This document shows positions 1 through 8,225 of a DNA stretch of 40,309 nucleotides, piece by piece. The DNA lies in the IMG/VR virus record IMGVR_UViG_3300046477_000426, positions 1-40,309 of that record. One strand, given 5' to 3'. The stretch comes from a virus. The notes beneath the pieces were generated by a model that saw nothing but the letters and a program-made list of their open reading frames with translations, ran no database searches and had not been told where the DNA came from. The position numbers were made by a program, and so were the translations under genes. Position 1 is the first letter of the stretch. Every line of letters starts with the position of its first letter.

Positions 1-56
1 GCGTGTTCAGGACCGACGACGGACGACGCATCTAAAGGAGACCGCCATGGCCAGCC
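1..56. repeat. Left copy of the terminal overlap (circular junction)
   Basis: These 56 bases recur at 40254-40309 with one difference: G at 44 against A at 40297. The copy carries the end of one structural gene, its stop codon, a strong AAAGGAG ribosome site and the ATG of the next gene. The simplest reading is a circular or circularly permuted genome whose contig ends overlap. The mismatch suggests population variation or an assembly error. A true direct terminal repeat is possible but would be short for podoviruses. Confidence 0.85.
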
Positions 57-415
57 CAACGAAACACGACGCACCGCATGCTTCGCAGATGAAGCCCACA
101 CCCGGCGTCGGTGGCGCCCCAGCAACCGCAGGGAGCATGCAGCCGATGGCGGGGCACATCGCGCAGACGCCCGAGACCAAGGGCGCTGAGCCGGTCATGG
201 TCGAGGGCATCGACCCCGTGCTGCTGCATCGCCTCTATCCCGACGCTGACAGCGCCGAGGACGTGGCAGCCAAAGCGATGGCGCAGGGCCAGCAGACCTG
301 GGAGCAGGGCGCCACGCTGGTTGCGGCGCAGCAGGAGCCGATCTGGATCGAGGGCGACCCCGCAGTGGCGCCCCAGGTGATGCCAGGGCAACCAGCGCCA
401 AAGACCAAGCCATGA
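47..415 (+). CDS. Small virion-cluster protein, paralogue of the next gene
   Basis: 122 aa protein with a strong ribosome site (AAAGGAG, 31-37 region) before the ATG. No family recognised. The N-terminal half is low-complexity, rich in Pro, Ala, Gly and Thr. From about residue 50 it carries a segment, EPVMVEGIDPVLLHRLYP and onward, that is clearly repeated in the following protein (EPVLVEGIDQVLLIRLYP), so the two are paralogues sharing one small domain. It follows, across the circle junction, the 107 aa gene at 39965-40288 and overlaps the next gene by 4 bases (ATGA). Its place between capsid and adaptor genes suggests a minor capsid or head-decoration role, which is inference only. Confidence 0.7.
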   Translation: MASPTKHDAPHASQMKPTPGVGGAPATAGSMQPMAGHIAQTPETKGAEPVMVEGIDPVLLHRLYPDADSAEDVAAKAMAQGQQTWEQGATLVAAQQEPIWIEGDPAVAPQVMPGQPAPKTKP

Positions 416-906
416 GCGGCACCATTGAGCCGGTGCTGGTCGAGGGCATCGACCAGGTGCTGTTGATACGTTTGTATCCCGAGGCAGAGGCTCTCAGCGC
501 TGCCGGCGATATGGCGCTGGCACAGGGCGTGGAGACTGCGGCCGCCGGCGCGGTGCTGGAGGCCAGCCAATACGAGCCGGTGCTGGACATCGATGCGCCA
601 GAGGGAGGCGGCCCCGATCCGGCACCCACCGCACCACCGGTCAACGTCGACGTGCCCGTCGTCTCGCAGAGCGGCGACACGCTCACCTGCACCATGGGCA
701 ACTGGGAGGGCATGCAAGCAGAGCCGCACAGCTACGCCTATGCGTGGAGCCTGGACGGCACCTCCATCCCAGGTTCCGGGGCAACGCTGCCCGTCGTGGC
801 AGCCGACGCCGGCTCGACGGCGACGTGCATCGTCACCGCCACCAATGCCATCGGCAGCACAGCAGCCCCACCCTCCAACGGCGTCGTCGTGGCCGCGCCG
901 CCCTGA
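412..906 (+). CDS. Ig-like domain virion accessory protein
   Basis: 164 aa. Residues about 5-55 repeat the domain of the upstream gene. After a proline-rich linker, residues about 78-160 form an immunoglobulin-like beta-sandwich typical of phage surface proteins: a Cys in VSQSGDTLTCTMGNWEG, the central YAYAWSLDGT strand with Trp, and a second Cys in STATCIVTATNAIGST. Such domains on capsids and tails are known to give weak binding to surfaces or glycans. It is translationally coupled to its neighbours (ATGA upstream, TGATG downstream). Likely exposed on the virion, as a decoration protein or head fibre. Ig-like fold is fairly sure, location is inferred. Confidence 0.75.
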   Translation: MSGTIEPVLVEGIDQVLLIRLYPEAEALSAAGDMALAQGVETAAAGAVLEASQYEPVLDIDAPEGGGPDPAPTAPPVNVDVPVVSQSGDTLTCTMGNWEGMQAEPHSYAYAWSLDGTSIPGSGATLPVVAADAGSTATCIVTATNAIGSTAAPPSNGVVVAAPP

Positions 907-1583
907 TGGCATCGCTCGCGCAACTCCAGGCCGACGTGGCCAGCTACCTCAACCGGCAGGACATCCTGACATCGGGTGTCATGCCGGGCTGGGTGGCCGC
1001 GGTCGAGACCGAGCTTGCCGAGACCCTGCGGGCGCGCTGCCAGGTAGCATCGGCCATCCAGCCGATCGATGCGCCCTACATCGCGCTGCCTTCCGACTTC
1101 GCCACCATGGAGTCTATCCGCGACAACACCACTGGTGAGCTGCTGACGCTGAAGGATGAATGGTCGGGACATTGGAACAACCAATATGCTCCGATAGGAT
1201 GGCAGCCCTACGACGCCATTACCGCGCTGAGCGGCCCCAGCGTCGCCTACAGGCTGGTGGCCAACTGCATCGAACTACTTCCTCATCCGGCCATTCCTAA
1301 TCCCCCGGACCCGAACTGGCAGCCCCAGCAGATTTTAATGGGATGGTACAGGAAGCCCAGACCACTCCTCTTGCCGACCGATACCAACCCGATCCTGGAG
1401 AACCTCTATCCGGTCTATTTGTGGGGTGTTGTTAAGCAAGGCGCTATATGGGCGCTCGATGATGACCGCGTCACGCAGATGGACGGCCTCTGGCAACAGG
1501 CGATCACCAGGGCAAATTTGTGGAAGCAACAATCTGACTATTCTGGTGCTCCGCTTAGGTCCGAGCTTGCAACGGTATTCTGA
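906..1583 (+). CDS. Head-to-tail adaptor protein (SU10-type phage adaptor)
   Basis: 225 aa. The start at 906 overlaps the upstream stop (TGATG), and upstream in-frame extensions lack any ribosome site. The N-terminus ASLAQLQADVASYLNRQDI, followed by a W-x2-VETELAETLRARCQ helix and an ALPSDFATMESIR strand, matches my memory of the podoviral adaptor family that docks beneath the portal in SU10-like and T7 gp11-like phages. It should form a ring joining portal to tail nozzle. The C-terminal half has helices with WGVVKQGAIWALDDDRVTQM, usual for this family. Its place before the nozzle gene and after the capsid genes fits. Confidence 0.75.
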   Translation: MASLAQLQADVASYLNRQDILTSGVMPGWVAAVETELAETLRARCQVASAIQPIDAPYIALPSDFATMESIRDNTTGELLTLKDEWSGHWNNQYAPIGWQPYDAITALSGPSVAYRLVANCIELLPHPAIPNPPDPNWQPQQILMGWYRKPRPLLLPTDTNPILENLYPVYLWGVVKQGAIWALDDDRVTQMDGLWQQAITRANLWKQQSDYSGAPLRSELATVF

Positions 1584-1601
1584 GCATGTCAATGTCCATG
1601 T

Positions 1602-2081
1602 ATGAAAAAGCAAGCTCAGGACTATCAAGAATGGCTGGCCTATCAGCGCCAGTGGTTCAAGACACCTCGTGGTCGATACCACCAACACAAAGGCAAAGCC
1701 GGAGCGCGCGGGATCGAATTCCTGCTGACGTTCGAGGAGTGGTGGGACATCTGGCAAGCCAGCGGCAAATGGGAGCAACGGGGGCGCCGCAACGATCAAT
1801 ATGTGATGGCGCGAGTTGGGGATCGCGGGGCCTATGAGCATGGCAATGTCAGGATCTGTCTTACCGGCGAGAACACTGACGAGATGCGTCAAGGGTTGCC
1901 GCCTCGTAGTCGGCAAAACCTCCAGGAACGGCGCGCGGCAGACAGAGAGTATAAGCAGCAGCAAAGACAGGGATTGCCGAAGAACCCTGCCAGATACGAG
2001 AAGGCATTTGGCCGTCGAATGGTTATCCGCGATGGTCAGCGGCGCTGGTCGCGTCCGGGTGATGCGGACTACCCCGACTGA
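1602..2081 (+). CDS. Phage protein with homing-nuclease-like GNVRI motif
   Basis: 159 aa, highly charged. Residues about 40-95 contain LTFEEWWDIWQASGKWEQRG and then GAYEHGNVRICLTGENTDEM. The G-x-Y-x-x-x-N-V/C-R-I-x-x-x-x-E-N pattern also occurs in many stand-alone phage nuclease or intron-associated proteins that read target DNA. I see no complete HNH or GIY-YIG catalytic set, so function is unproven. The gene sits alone between adaptor and spike genes with short untranslated gaps on both sides (18 and 12 bases), whereas its neighbours overlap. It also looks less GC-rich than they are, as expected for a recent insertion or moron. Function: unknown. Confidence 0.6.
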   Translation: MKKQAQDYQEWLAYQRQWFKTPRGRYHQHKGKAGARGIEFLLTFEEWWDIWQASGKWEQRGRRNDQYVMARVGDRGAYEHGNVRICLTGENTDEMRQGLPPRSRQNLQERRAADREYKQQQRQGLPKNPARYEKAFGRRMVIRDGQRRWSRPGDADYPD

Positions 2082-2093
2082 GGCGACCTTCTG

Positions 2094-3488
2094 ATGGCAG
2101 TCCTGCAGCGCCTCGCCCTCCGCGGCACGCCCAAGGCCACCAAGCAGGCGGCGCGCTACACGCCTGCCGGCGGCGCCGAGCGCTGCGGCATGTGCCGACA
2201 CTTCGCCCCCTCCAGTTCCTGCGCGCGTATCGAAGGGCCAGTGTCCGCCGCGGGTTGGTGCCAGCTGTATTCGCAGCAGGTCGCCTGGCGCCCGCGTGCC
2301 GGACAGCTCGCCGGACTCAACCCGGGGCTCGTTCCACCGGGCGTGACGCTCGACCTATCGTTCATGGCACCAGGCACGTTGCCCCCTAATGTCGTGTTCA
2401 CTCGCGCATCCACCGCCGCCTACTTTGATGCCACCGGCACGATGCAGACCGCAGCAGTCAACGCACCACGCTGGGACTATACCGGAGGCTCGCTGCGCGG
2501 GTTGCTGATCGAGGAAGCGCGCACCAACATTGTGCTCAATAGTGGTGATGCGAGCAACGCATCCTGGGTGAAATCCAATGGCGGTATAGGGTTGCCTGTC
2601 GCAACGGCTAACCAGGCAGTCGCGCCAGATGGCACTACGACGGCTGCGCGGGTTAGTTTCCCTGCGGTATCCTCCGCAGGTGACTGGAGCCTGTTGAACC
2701 CGATCATATCCTTCACGGCAACAGTAGCGCCCTGGACGCTTTCTATGTGGCTGCGTGGAAACGTAGGCGGGGAGCGGGTGTATTTAAGTTTCACACCAGA
2801 TGGTGTACTGTATTACCGCACAACCTGCAATCTAACCACATCCTGGCAACGCTTTACGCTGTCCACACCGAACCTGACTGCGGCAACATGGTTCATAGAG
2901 GTTGGCACGGATCGCCGCGACGCCTCACAACTGGCAACCAGCGCACAGACCACGTTCATCTGGGGAGGGCAGCTTGAGGCAGGCGCATTCCCCACCAGCT
3001 ACATCCCGACGACAGCAGCGAGTGTGACGCGGGCGGTTGAGGTGTGCTCGATCCCGACAGCGGCATGGTTCACCCCAAGCGTGGCATCGCTGTTCTACGA
3101 AATCATGCTACCTCTAGGCGGGGCTAATACGTTTGGCGGCTTCTGCGATACGAATTTCGGCAATGCGTTTTATATCGGATACGTGGGACCTGGCAGTGGT
3201 GTATCCGTGAACCGAGCAAGCGGCTTAAGCGCGCCGCCAACCCAGGCACTCGTTCCCGGCATCAACAAGGTCTGCGGCGTGATCAGCGCAGCGGGCGTGG
3301 AAGCCTGTGCGAACGGCGGCACAGTTCAGAAATCTTTGGGCGCAACGACAACACTTGCCACGTCTACCCGGCTGGCAATCGGCAATGATCCCTGGTCACT
3401 GACGACAGCAATCAACACTTGGATCAGGCGGGTCCGTTACTGGCCTCGCGTGCTGTCTGACGCCGAGTTGCAGTCGGTGACAACGTGA
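2094..3488 (+). CDS. Tail spike or fibre with N-terminal HiPIP-like cysteine motif
   Basis: 464 aa. The N-terminus carries C31-x2-C34-x2-F-x5-C43 and VSAAGWC56, the four-cysteine spacing and GWC signature of high-potential iron-sulfur proteins. Downstream are beta-rich modules: about 95-330 resembles carbohydrate-binding jelly-roll domains of phage fibres (FTRASTAAYFDATG, then LLIEEARTNIVLNSGD, then QLEAGAFPTSYIPTT), and the last 130 residues look like a concanavalin/LamG-type fold (RLAIGNDPW, IRRVRYWPRVLSDAELQ). The FTRAS, EEARTN and SYIPT motifs recur in phage proteins that bind cell-surface sugars. It probably contributes to receptor recognition. Whether the cysteines bind a cluster is unknown. 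Ribosome site weak. Confidence 0.7.
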   Translation: MAVLQRLALRGTPKATKQAARYTPAGGAERCGMCRHFAPSSSCARIEGPVSAAGWCQLYSQQVAWRPRAGQLAGLNPGLVPPGVTLDLSFMAPGTLPPNVVFTRASTAAYFDATGTMQTAAVNAPRWDYTGGSLRGLLIEEARTNIVLNSGDASNASWVKSNGGIGLPVATANQAVAPDGTTTAARVSFPAVSSAGDWSLLNPIISFTATVAPWTLSMWLRGNVGGERVYLSFTPDGVLYYRTTCNLTTSWQRFTLSTPNLTAATWFIEVGTDRRDASQLATSAQTTFIWGGQLEAGAFPTSYIPTTAASVTRAVEVCSIPTAAWFTPSVASLFYEIMLPLGGANTFGGFCDTNFGNAFYIGYVGPGSGVSVNRASGLSAPPTQALVPGINKVCGVISAAGVEACANGGTVQKSLGATTTLATSTRLAIGNDPWSLTTAINTWIRRVRYWPRVLSDAELQSVTT

Positions 3489-3712
3489 CCGGCAGCGACA
3501 TCGAGACATGGGTGCCGACGCAGATGTGTGAACCCGGCACATGGGCGCCCTTCCCGCTGCCGGACAGTGGCCTCGGCTCACCCTATGATGTGGGTCCATA
3601 TGGCGCCGGCCCCTACGAGATGCTGGTTGCCACGTTCATCCCGATTGCGCTGTGCGGCAATCAGCCGGGGGACTGGGTGCCAGGCCCGTTCGATGTGGTG
3701 GCAGTATCATGA
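3485..3712 (+). CDS. Small fibre-cluster protein of unknown function
   Basis: 75 aa beginning with GTG that overlaps the upstream stop by 4 bases, and ending in an ATGA overlap with the fibre gene at 3709, so translation is coupled on both sides. The sequence is rich in Gly, Pro, Trp and aromatic residues, with an inner repeat-like region (GSPYDVGPYGAGPYEM) and no predicted membrane segment. It belongs to no family I recognise. Between two fibre genes, it may be a connector or chaperone of the fibre complex, which is only positional inference. Confidence 0.6.
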   Translation: MTGSDIETWVPTQMCEPGTWAPFPLPDSGLGSPYDVGPYGAGPYEMLVATFIPIALCGNQPGDWVPGPFDVVAVS

Positions 3713-4875
3713 GCGGCAGCAGCGACTATACCCAGACGCCCAACCTGCTGCTCTATAAACCGATCTCCAACCGCGCGATCGGCACGTGGGGCGATCTGTG
3801 GAACTCCAACGCCGACAAGCTCGATACGGCATTAGGTACAGGCGCTGGCGGCGTGTTCCTGCCGATCACCGGCGGCACCATGACCGGCGCTGTGGCGCTG
3901 GCTGGCATCAGCACCGCGCCCACCGCAGTCCCCGGCACCAACACGCTGCAACTGGCCAATACGGCATTCGTGGCGGCGCTGGTTGCGTCGCAGGGCGGCG
4001 TCACCTCGTTCAACACCAGGGCCGGCGTGGTCACGCTCACCAGCGCCGATCTGACGGCTGCGGGCGGCGCACTTCTCGCCTCCGTCCCTCAACCGTCTTC
4101 GACCACACCCGTCATGGACGGCACCGCCGCGGTCGGAACCGGCACCACTTGGGCCCGCGCCGATCACGTCCATGCAAGCGATACCTCCCGGTATGCCGCA
4201 TCCAATCCGAGCGGGTATCAGACCGCTGCACAGGTGTCCGCAACGGCTGCGACCTATCTGCCGCTGGCAGGCGGCAACCTGACGGGGAACCTGAGTGTGA
4301 ACTCTGGTGTTGTGGCGGCATGGCAGTCTGGCGGTCAGGCCCCTACGTTTGCCTGTTGCAACAGCGGCGGCACGAGCACCGGCGGCATGGCGCAGGTTGG
4401 CGGTAACCTGACCCTGTACGTCACCAGCGGAGGCGCAACGATAACGCTGGGAACCTCCAACAATATGGTGTTCAGCGGCGCAACTGCCTCTAAGCCTGGG
4501 GGTGGGGCGTGGGGCGATAGTTCGGATGCGAGAATAAAAGACGTGCTGGGCGACTATGCGGCCGGGTTGGCGGAAATCACGGCATTGCGGCCGGTGCGGT
4601 ATCGCTACAAGGGCAACGATGCCGCGAGCAAGGAGGCCGTCTCGCCGCACGCCCTTGTGCTGGATCGCGATTTCGTCGGGCTGGTCGCGCAGGAAGCCGA
4701 AACCGTCATGCCGGAACTCGTCACGCAGGGCGACGGGTTCGTGGACGGGGCAGCGGTCAACGATCTGCGATCACTCGATGCGACGGCGCTGACATTCGCC
4801 CTGGTCAACGCGGTGCGGGAGCTTGCCGCCAGTGTGGCGGCTTTGGAAGCGACACCATCAACAGGAAAGGCGTGA
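3709..4875 (+). CDS. Tail fibre with C-terminal S74 intramolecular chaperone
   Basis: 388 aa. The ATG at 3709 overlaps the previous stop and is preferred to a start 57 bases upstream. The N-terminus TQTPNLLLYKPISNRAIGTW resembles fibre attachment segments. The middle is Gly/Thr/Ala-rich with LPLAGGNLTGNLSVNSG-type fibre repeats. The C-terminus is a peptidase S74 chaperone: SDARIK with Ser272 and Lys277 as the catalytic pair, then the LRPVRYRYKG and GLVAQEAETVMPELV motifs, and a closing helix ALVNAVRELAASVAALEA. This domain trimerises the fibre and then cleaves itself off at the Ser. It is paralogous to the fibre at 5205. Confidence 0.88.
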   Translation: MSGSSDYTQTPNLLLYKPISNRAIGTWGDLWNSNADKLDTALGTGAGGVFLPITGGTMTGAVALAGISTAPTAVPGTNTLQLANTAFVAALVASQGGVTSFNTRAGVVTLTSADLTAAGGALLASVPQPSSTTPVMDGTAAVGTGTTWARADHVHASDTSRYAASNPSGYQTAAQVSATAATYLPLAGGNLTGNLSVNSGVVAAWQSGGQAPTFACCNSGGTSTGGMAQVGGNLTLYVTSGGATITLGTSNNMVFSGATASKPGGGAWGDSSDARIKDVLGDYAAGLAEITALRPVRYRYKGNDAASKEAVSPHALVLDRDFVGLVAQEAETVMPELVTQGDGFVDGAAVNDLRSLDATALTFALVNAVRELAASVAALEATPSTGKA

Positions 4876-4878
4876 TCC

Positions 4879-5202
4879 ATGGCCACGTTCGCCGGATCGA
4901 TGTCCAACACCGCGCAGCCCAACCCGCAGTGGGTGGCATGCAGCGGCCAGCCGCTCTACGTGCTCGACGCCAAGCAGCCCGTGCGCACCAAGGGCGTGCT
5001 GAGTGAAGGCAACCGCCAGGATTATCTGCGCCAGGTCGGATGGCAGGGGCGTCGCCGCGGCCTCGGCCCCCTTGGCTGGCTGATCCTGATGCCATTTGAT
5101 GCAGGCGCCACCTACAAGATCTCCACCGCCGACGATCCCGTCGAGACAGCACTGACGCCGCCGATCCCGTGGCCAGGCAAGCCGCCAGCGGGGATCAAGT
5201 AG
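4879..5202 (+). CDS. Small fibre-associated protein, unknown
   Basis: 107 aa between two S74 fibres, with a ribosome site AGGAAAGG ahead of the ATG. It has no signal or membrane segment and a globular, basic centre (RQVGWQGRRRGLGPLGWLIL). No family recognised. Lying immediately between the two fibre genes (3 and 2 base gaps), it may be an assembly chaperone or a small component joining fibres to the tail. That is inference from position. Confidence 0.6.
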   Translation: MATFAGSMSNTAQPNPQWVACSGQPLYVLDAKQPVRTKGVLSEGNRQDYLRQVGWQGRRRGLGPLGWLILMPFDAGATYKISTADDPVETALTPPIPWPGKPPAGIK

Positions 5203-5204
5203 CG

Positions 5205-6269
5205 ATGAGCGACACCACCACCCCGAACTATGGTTTCGATTTACCAACAGTTGGCGCCTCGCAAGACACCTGGGGTGGCAAGCTCAACGCCAACTTTGTC
5301 CTGGCCGACAGTGCGATCCATGGGCTGGCGTCCGGCTATCTGCCGATCAGCGGTGGCGGCACGATCAACGGCAATCTGGCCATCGCGCCAACGAGCGGTT
5401 ACGCGAGCCTGGCGCTGAGCAAGCCGACCGGCGCGAACGGCAACCAGATCGAGGGCGCCACGGCCGGCAGGCCGCGCTGGGCCTTGTTACTGGGAGACGC
5501 GACAGCCGAAAGCGGCGGCAATGCCGGCTCGAACTTCTCGATCAATCGGTTCGATGACAGCGGCAGCTACCTCGGCACGCCCCTCAGTATCAACCGCGCC
5601 AATGGTAACGTCAGCATCCAGCAGAGCTTGTTTGTCAATGGTGGGGTGTACGCGGCTGGCGGCCGCATCATGTCAACCGGTGCAGGCAACAACCCAAGCG
5701 TCGCGGTCTACAACACCAGCGTCAATTGGGCCGGCGGCTGGTGGGTTGGAGCGGCCGGCGCCCTGCAGTTCGGCACCGTCGATGCTGGTGGCAGCCCAAA
5801 TAACCCGTATGGCTACCTTTCCAACACCTCGTTGGGGTTCGCGGCTGGCACTGTCTCGATCGAAGTCAACACCGGTGCGAACAGCCTGTGCTATGGCAGC
5901 GGAACCGACTTCAACGTGCCAGGGCAGGCGTGGAAGCCTGGCGGTGGCCCGTGGGCCGCGCTGTCCGATGATCGGGTCAAACGCAATGTGCGGCCCTACA
6001 GCGCGGGGCTTGCCGACATCTGCGAGCTGGCCCCCATCCGCTTTGAATACAACGGCGATGGCGGCTCCGCTGACGACGGGGTGACGCGCTACGGCCTCTC
6101 GGCACAGGCCACGCAGCCAGTCATGCCTGAGTTGGTGCATGAGATGCCGGTGAGCCAACACTCGCTGCCGGGACAACTCGCGACCGATCTCGGGCCACTC
6201 ACATTGGCGCTCGTTAATGCGGTGCGTGAACTCGCAGAGCGCGTGGCGTCCCTGGAGCTGCAGGGCTGA
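5205..6269 (+). CDS. Second tail fibre with S74 intramolecular chaperone
   Basis: 354 aa, started at the ATG 2 bases after the previous stop. The N-terminus TTTPNYGFDLPTVGASQDTW and the fibre repeat LPISGGGTINGNLAIAP resemble those of the fibre at 3709. The C-terminal S74 domain has SDDRVK with Ser254 and Lys259, the LAPIRFEYNGD motif, YGLSAQATQPVMPELV and the terminal helix ALVNAVRELAERVASLEL. The central receptor-facing part differs from that of the other fibre, so the pair may give two binding specificities. The C-terminal domain should be removed by self-cleavage after trimerisation, as known for the family. Confidence 0.88.
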   Translation: MSDTTTPNYGFDLPTVGASQDTWGGKLNANFVLADSAIHGLASGYLPISGGGTINGNLAIAPTSGYASLALSKPTGANGNQIEGATAGRPRWALLLGDATAESGGNAGSNFSINRFDDSGSYLGTPLSINRANGNVSIQQSLFVNGGVYAAGGRIMSTGAGNNPSVAVYNTSVNWAGGWWVGAAGALQFGTVDAGGSPNNPYGYLSNTSLGFAAGTVSIEVNTGANSLCYGSGTDFNVPGQAWKPGGGPWAALSDDRVKRNVRPYSAGLADICELAPIRFEYNGDGGSADDGVTRYGLSAQATQPVMPELVHEMPVSQHSLPGQLATDLGPLTLALVNAVRELAERVASLELQG

Positions 6270-6409
6270 TGGGCCGTATCTACAGTAGAGACTGGCACGA
6301 TCATGTTATTCCGGTTCCATGGGCTCGTGCTTACTATCTAGCAAACAAGGAGGCATACGCAGAACGAGCACGCAAGCATCGTGAGAAAAAGCGGGGTGCG
6401 CGGCAATGA
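6269..6409 (+). CDS. Small basic protein (46 aa) between fibre and nozzle genes
   Basis: A 46-codon frame beginning MGRIYSRDWHDHVIPVPWAR and ending EKKRGARQ. Its ATG overlaps the upstream fibre stop (TGATG) and its stop overlaps the nozzle start (ATGA), so translational coupling supports a real gene. The second half, AYYLANKEAYAERARKHREK, resembles the basic helix found in the zinc-finger tails of phage HNH proteins. The DNA here looks more AT-rich than its flanks. It may be a remnant of a mobile nuclease or a tiny DNA-binding protein. Confidence 0.55.
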   Translation: MGRIYSRDWHDHVIPVPWARAYYLANKEAYAERARKHREKKRGARQ

Positions 6410-8004
6410 CCCGCCTAACTCAATCACCTCCTCCTGGGATAGTCAGACAGTCAACTTCCGAAGCGACAGCCAATCACTGGTACGACTCGAACAACATCAG
6501 GTGGAGAGGTGGCGTGCTGACGCCAGTCGGCGGCAATGCTCTGCTGCAGGGCACCGAGGTGTCAGACACCCCGCGCGATGTTCTCACCTGGCACGATAAC
6601 AGCTATCAGCGCTGGGCGGCGTATGGCACCGATACGCACCTTTATGCGTATTGCTTCGATACCGGCCTGCAGTACGACATCACGCCCACCGGAGCCCCGC
6701 CGATCCTGCCGCCGGGCTATCCCTCTGGCTACGGCCTCGGGTTCTATGGCGATGGCCTCTATGGCATCAGCAGCCCCAGCGGCTCGCCCATCGGACCGCC
6801 CGGCATCCTCGGCAATATCACCGACTGGTGGTCGATGGACACCTTCGGTGAGCTGCTCGTGGTGGTGCCGACCCAGGACGGGCATCTGTATTCCTGGAAC
6901 CCGACGACACCGACCGTGCATGCCACGCAGGTACTCAATGCGCCCACCGGTAACCGCGGGGTCATCGTCACCGATCAGCGCCAGGTGGTGCTGTACGGGG
7001 CCGGTGGCGATCCGCGCGCCGTGGCGTGGTCCGATCAGGAGGATATGACGGTCTGGACGCCCGACGTGACCAACCTCGCCGGCTCCAAGCAACTCGTCAC
7101 CAACGCCCATGCCCTGACCGCCTGCAAGGTGGCTGCTGGCATCCTGCTGTTCACCACCAACGACGTGCATCTGATGACCTATGTCGGGCCGCCATACGCC
7201 TATGGCATCAACCAGATTGCGGCCGGCTGCGGGCCGATCTCGCCGCGCGCGGTGGCGGGCGCCGGCGGCTTTGTTGCCTGGATGAGCCTGCAGAACTTCT
7301 GGCTCTACAACGGCAACGTGCAGGTGCTGGGCTGCGATGTGAAGAACTGGTTTTTCAGCGTGCTGAACGCCGGCAGCATCGGCCGACTGTTCGGCTCGGC
7401 CAATCCTCAGTACGCCGAAATCTGGTGGGACTTCCCGGATGAGAACTCATCGGGCGAGTGCAACCGCTACATCGCGATGAACTACTCGGGGGTGTTGCCA
7501 GGCGTCTATTCAGGCCAGGCCGGATCGGTGGCGGGCTACTGGCTGCTGGGTCGACGCGCGCGCACCGCTGGTGATCGCATCGGCACGCTGGACTACCCGA
7601 TCCTGGGCGGCCTCGGGCCCGGCGGCACGGGCGGCGCGCTGTATCAGCACGAAACCGGCTGGACCGATAACGGCGCACCGCGCGCCAGTGCCGGCGAGGT
7701 GTTCGTGGAAAGCGGCAGCATCAACCAGGGCGAGGGGGATATCCGGTTTGCGGTCAAGCAGCTGGTGTTCGACAGCACGACAGATCCGGTATTGGCGCCC
7801 AACTTCGGGTTCAGATTTTTCGCCCGCGAACAGCCTTGGGATAGCGCCGAGACCGATACCGGGCTGTACACCGGCGTGCATGCAGGTCTGATGGACACGC
7901 GGGTATCGGGGCGCAGCATCCGGATGCGGCTGGAGGCGACGGCCGATGCGCCGTTCTCGGTCGGTCGCACACGCATCGATCTGGCCAAGGCGGGGAAGCG
8001 CTGA
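6406..8004 (+). CDS. Tail nozzle / packaged-DNA stabilisation protein (P22 gp10 or T7 gp12 type)
   Basis: 532 aa. The opening PPGIVRQSTSEATANHWYDS, then NNIRWRGGVLTPVGGNALL, is the start I associate with podoviral tail nozzle proteins. The body consists of regular beta-strand blades with repeated short W, G and Y motifs (LTWHDNSYQRWAAYGT, LLVVVPTQDGHLYSWNP), consistent with the beta-propeller nozzle that closes the tail and retains packaged DNA. The gene follows adaptor and fibres and precedes the ejection proteins, the expected order. The end includes GRSIRMRLEATADAPFSVG, a strand motif frequent at the end of this family. No start ambiguity, because the ATG overlaps the upstream stop. Confidence 0.72.
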   Translation: MTRLTQSPPPGIVRQSTSEATANHWYDSNNIRWRGGVLTPVGGNALLQGTEVSDTPRDVLTWHDNSYQRWAAYGTDTHLYAYCFDTGLQYDITPTGAPPILPPGYPSGYGLGFYGDGLYGISSPSGSPIGPPGILGNITDWWSMDTFGELLVVVPTQDGHLYSWNPTTPTVHATQVLNAPTGNRGVIVTDQRQVVLYGAGGDPRAVAWSDQEDMTVWTPDVTNLAGSKQLVTNAHALTACKVAAGILLFTTNDVHLMTYVGPPYAYGINQIAAGCGPISPRAVAGAGGFVAWMSLQNFWLYNGNVQVLGCDVKNWFFSVLNAGSIGRLFGSANPQYAEIWWDFPDENSSGECNRYIAMNYSGVLPGVYSGQAGSVAGYWLLGRRARTAGDRIGTLDYPILGGLGPGGTGGALYQHETGWTDNGAPRASAGEVFVESGSINQGEGDIRFAVKQLVFDSTTDPVLAPNFGFRFFAREQPWDSAETDTGLYTGVHAGLMDTRVSGRSIRMRLEATADAPFSVGRTRIDLAKAGKR

Positions 8005-8225
8005 TGGTCGCGCATCTCCGTCATCCCGCAGCGCCGTTCGTTGCCCCGCTCTCGGGCGACATCAACCAGCGGCTGGCGCAAGTCGCGGACGCACTCAACC
8101 GCAAGGCTGACGCCAATGGCGCGACGGTGTTTCCCTATATCGGGCTGACCTCGCCAAATGGGACGACATGGAAGGTATCGATCGATGATACCGGGGCGCT
8201 TCATTTCGACGCGGTGCCGCGATGA
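8004..8225 (+). CDS. Small virion-cluster protein (73 aa)
   Basis: 73 aa, coupled to the nozzle gene by TGATG and overlapping the next start (ATGA). It has a helical N-terminal half, SGDINQRLAQVADALNRKAD, followed by beta strands PYIGLTSPNGTTWKVSIDDTGALHF. The strand part looks like a tail-fibre tip or capping fold, but I cannot assign a family. Likely a small tail component made in stoichiometric balance with the nozzle. Confidence 0.6.
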   Translation: MVAHLRHPAAPFVAPLSGDINQRLAQVADALNRKADANGATVFPYIGLTSPNGTTWKVSIDDTGALHFDAVPR

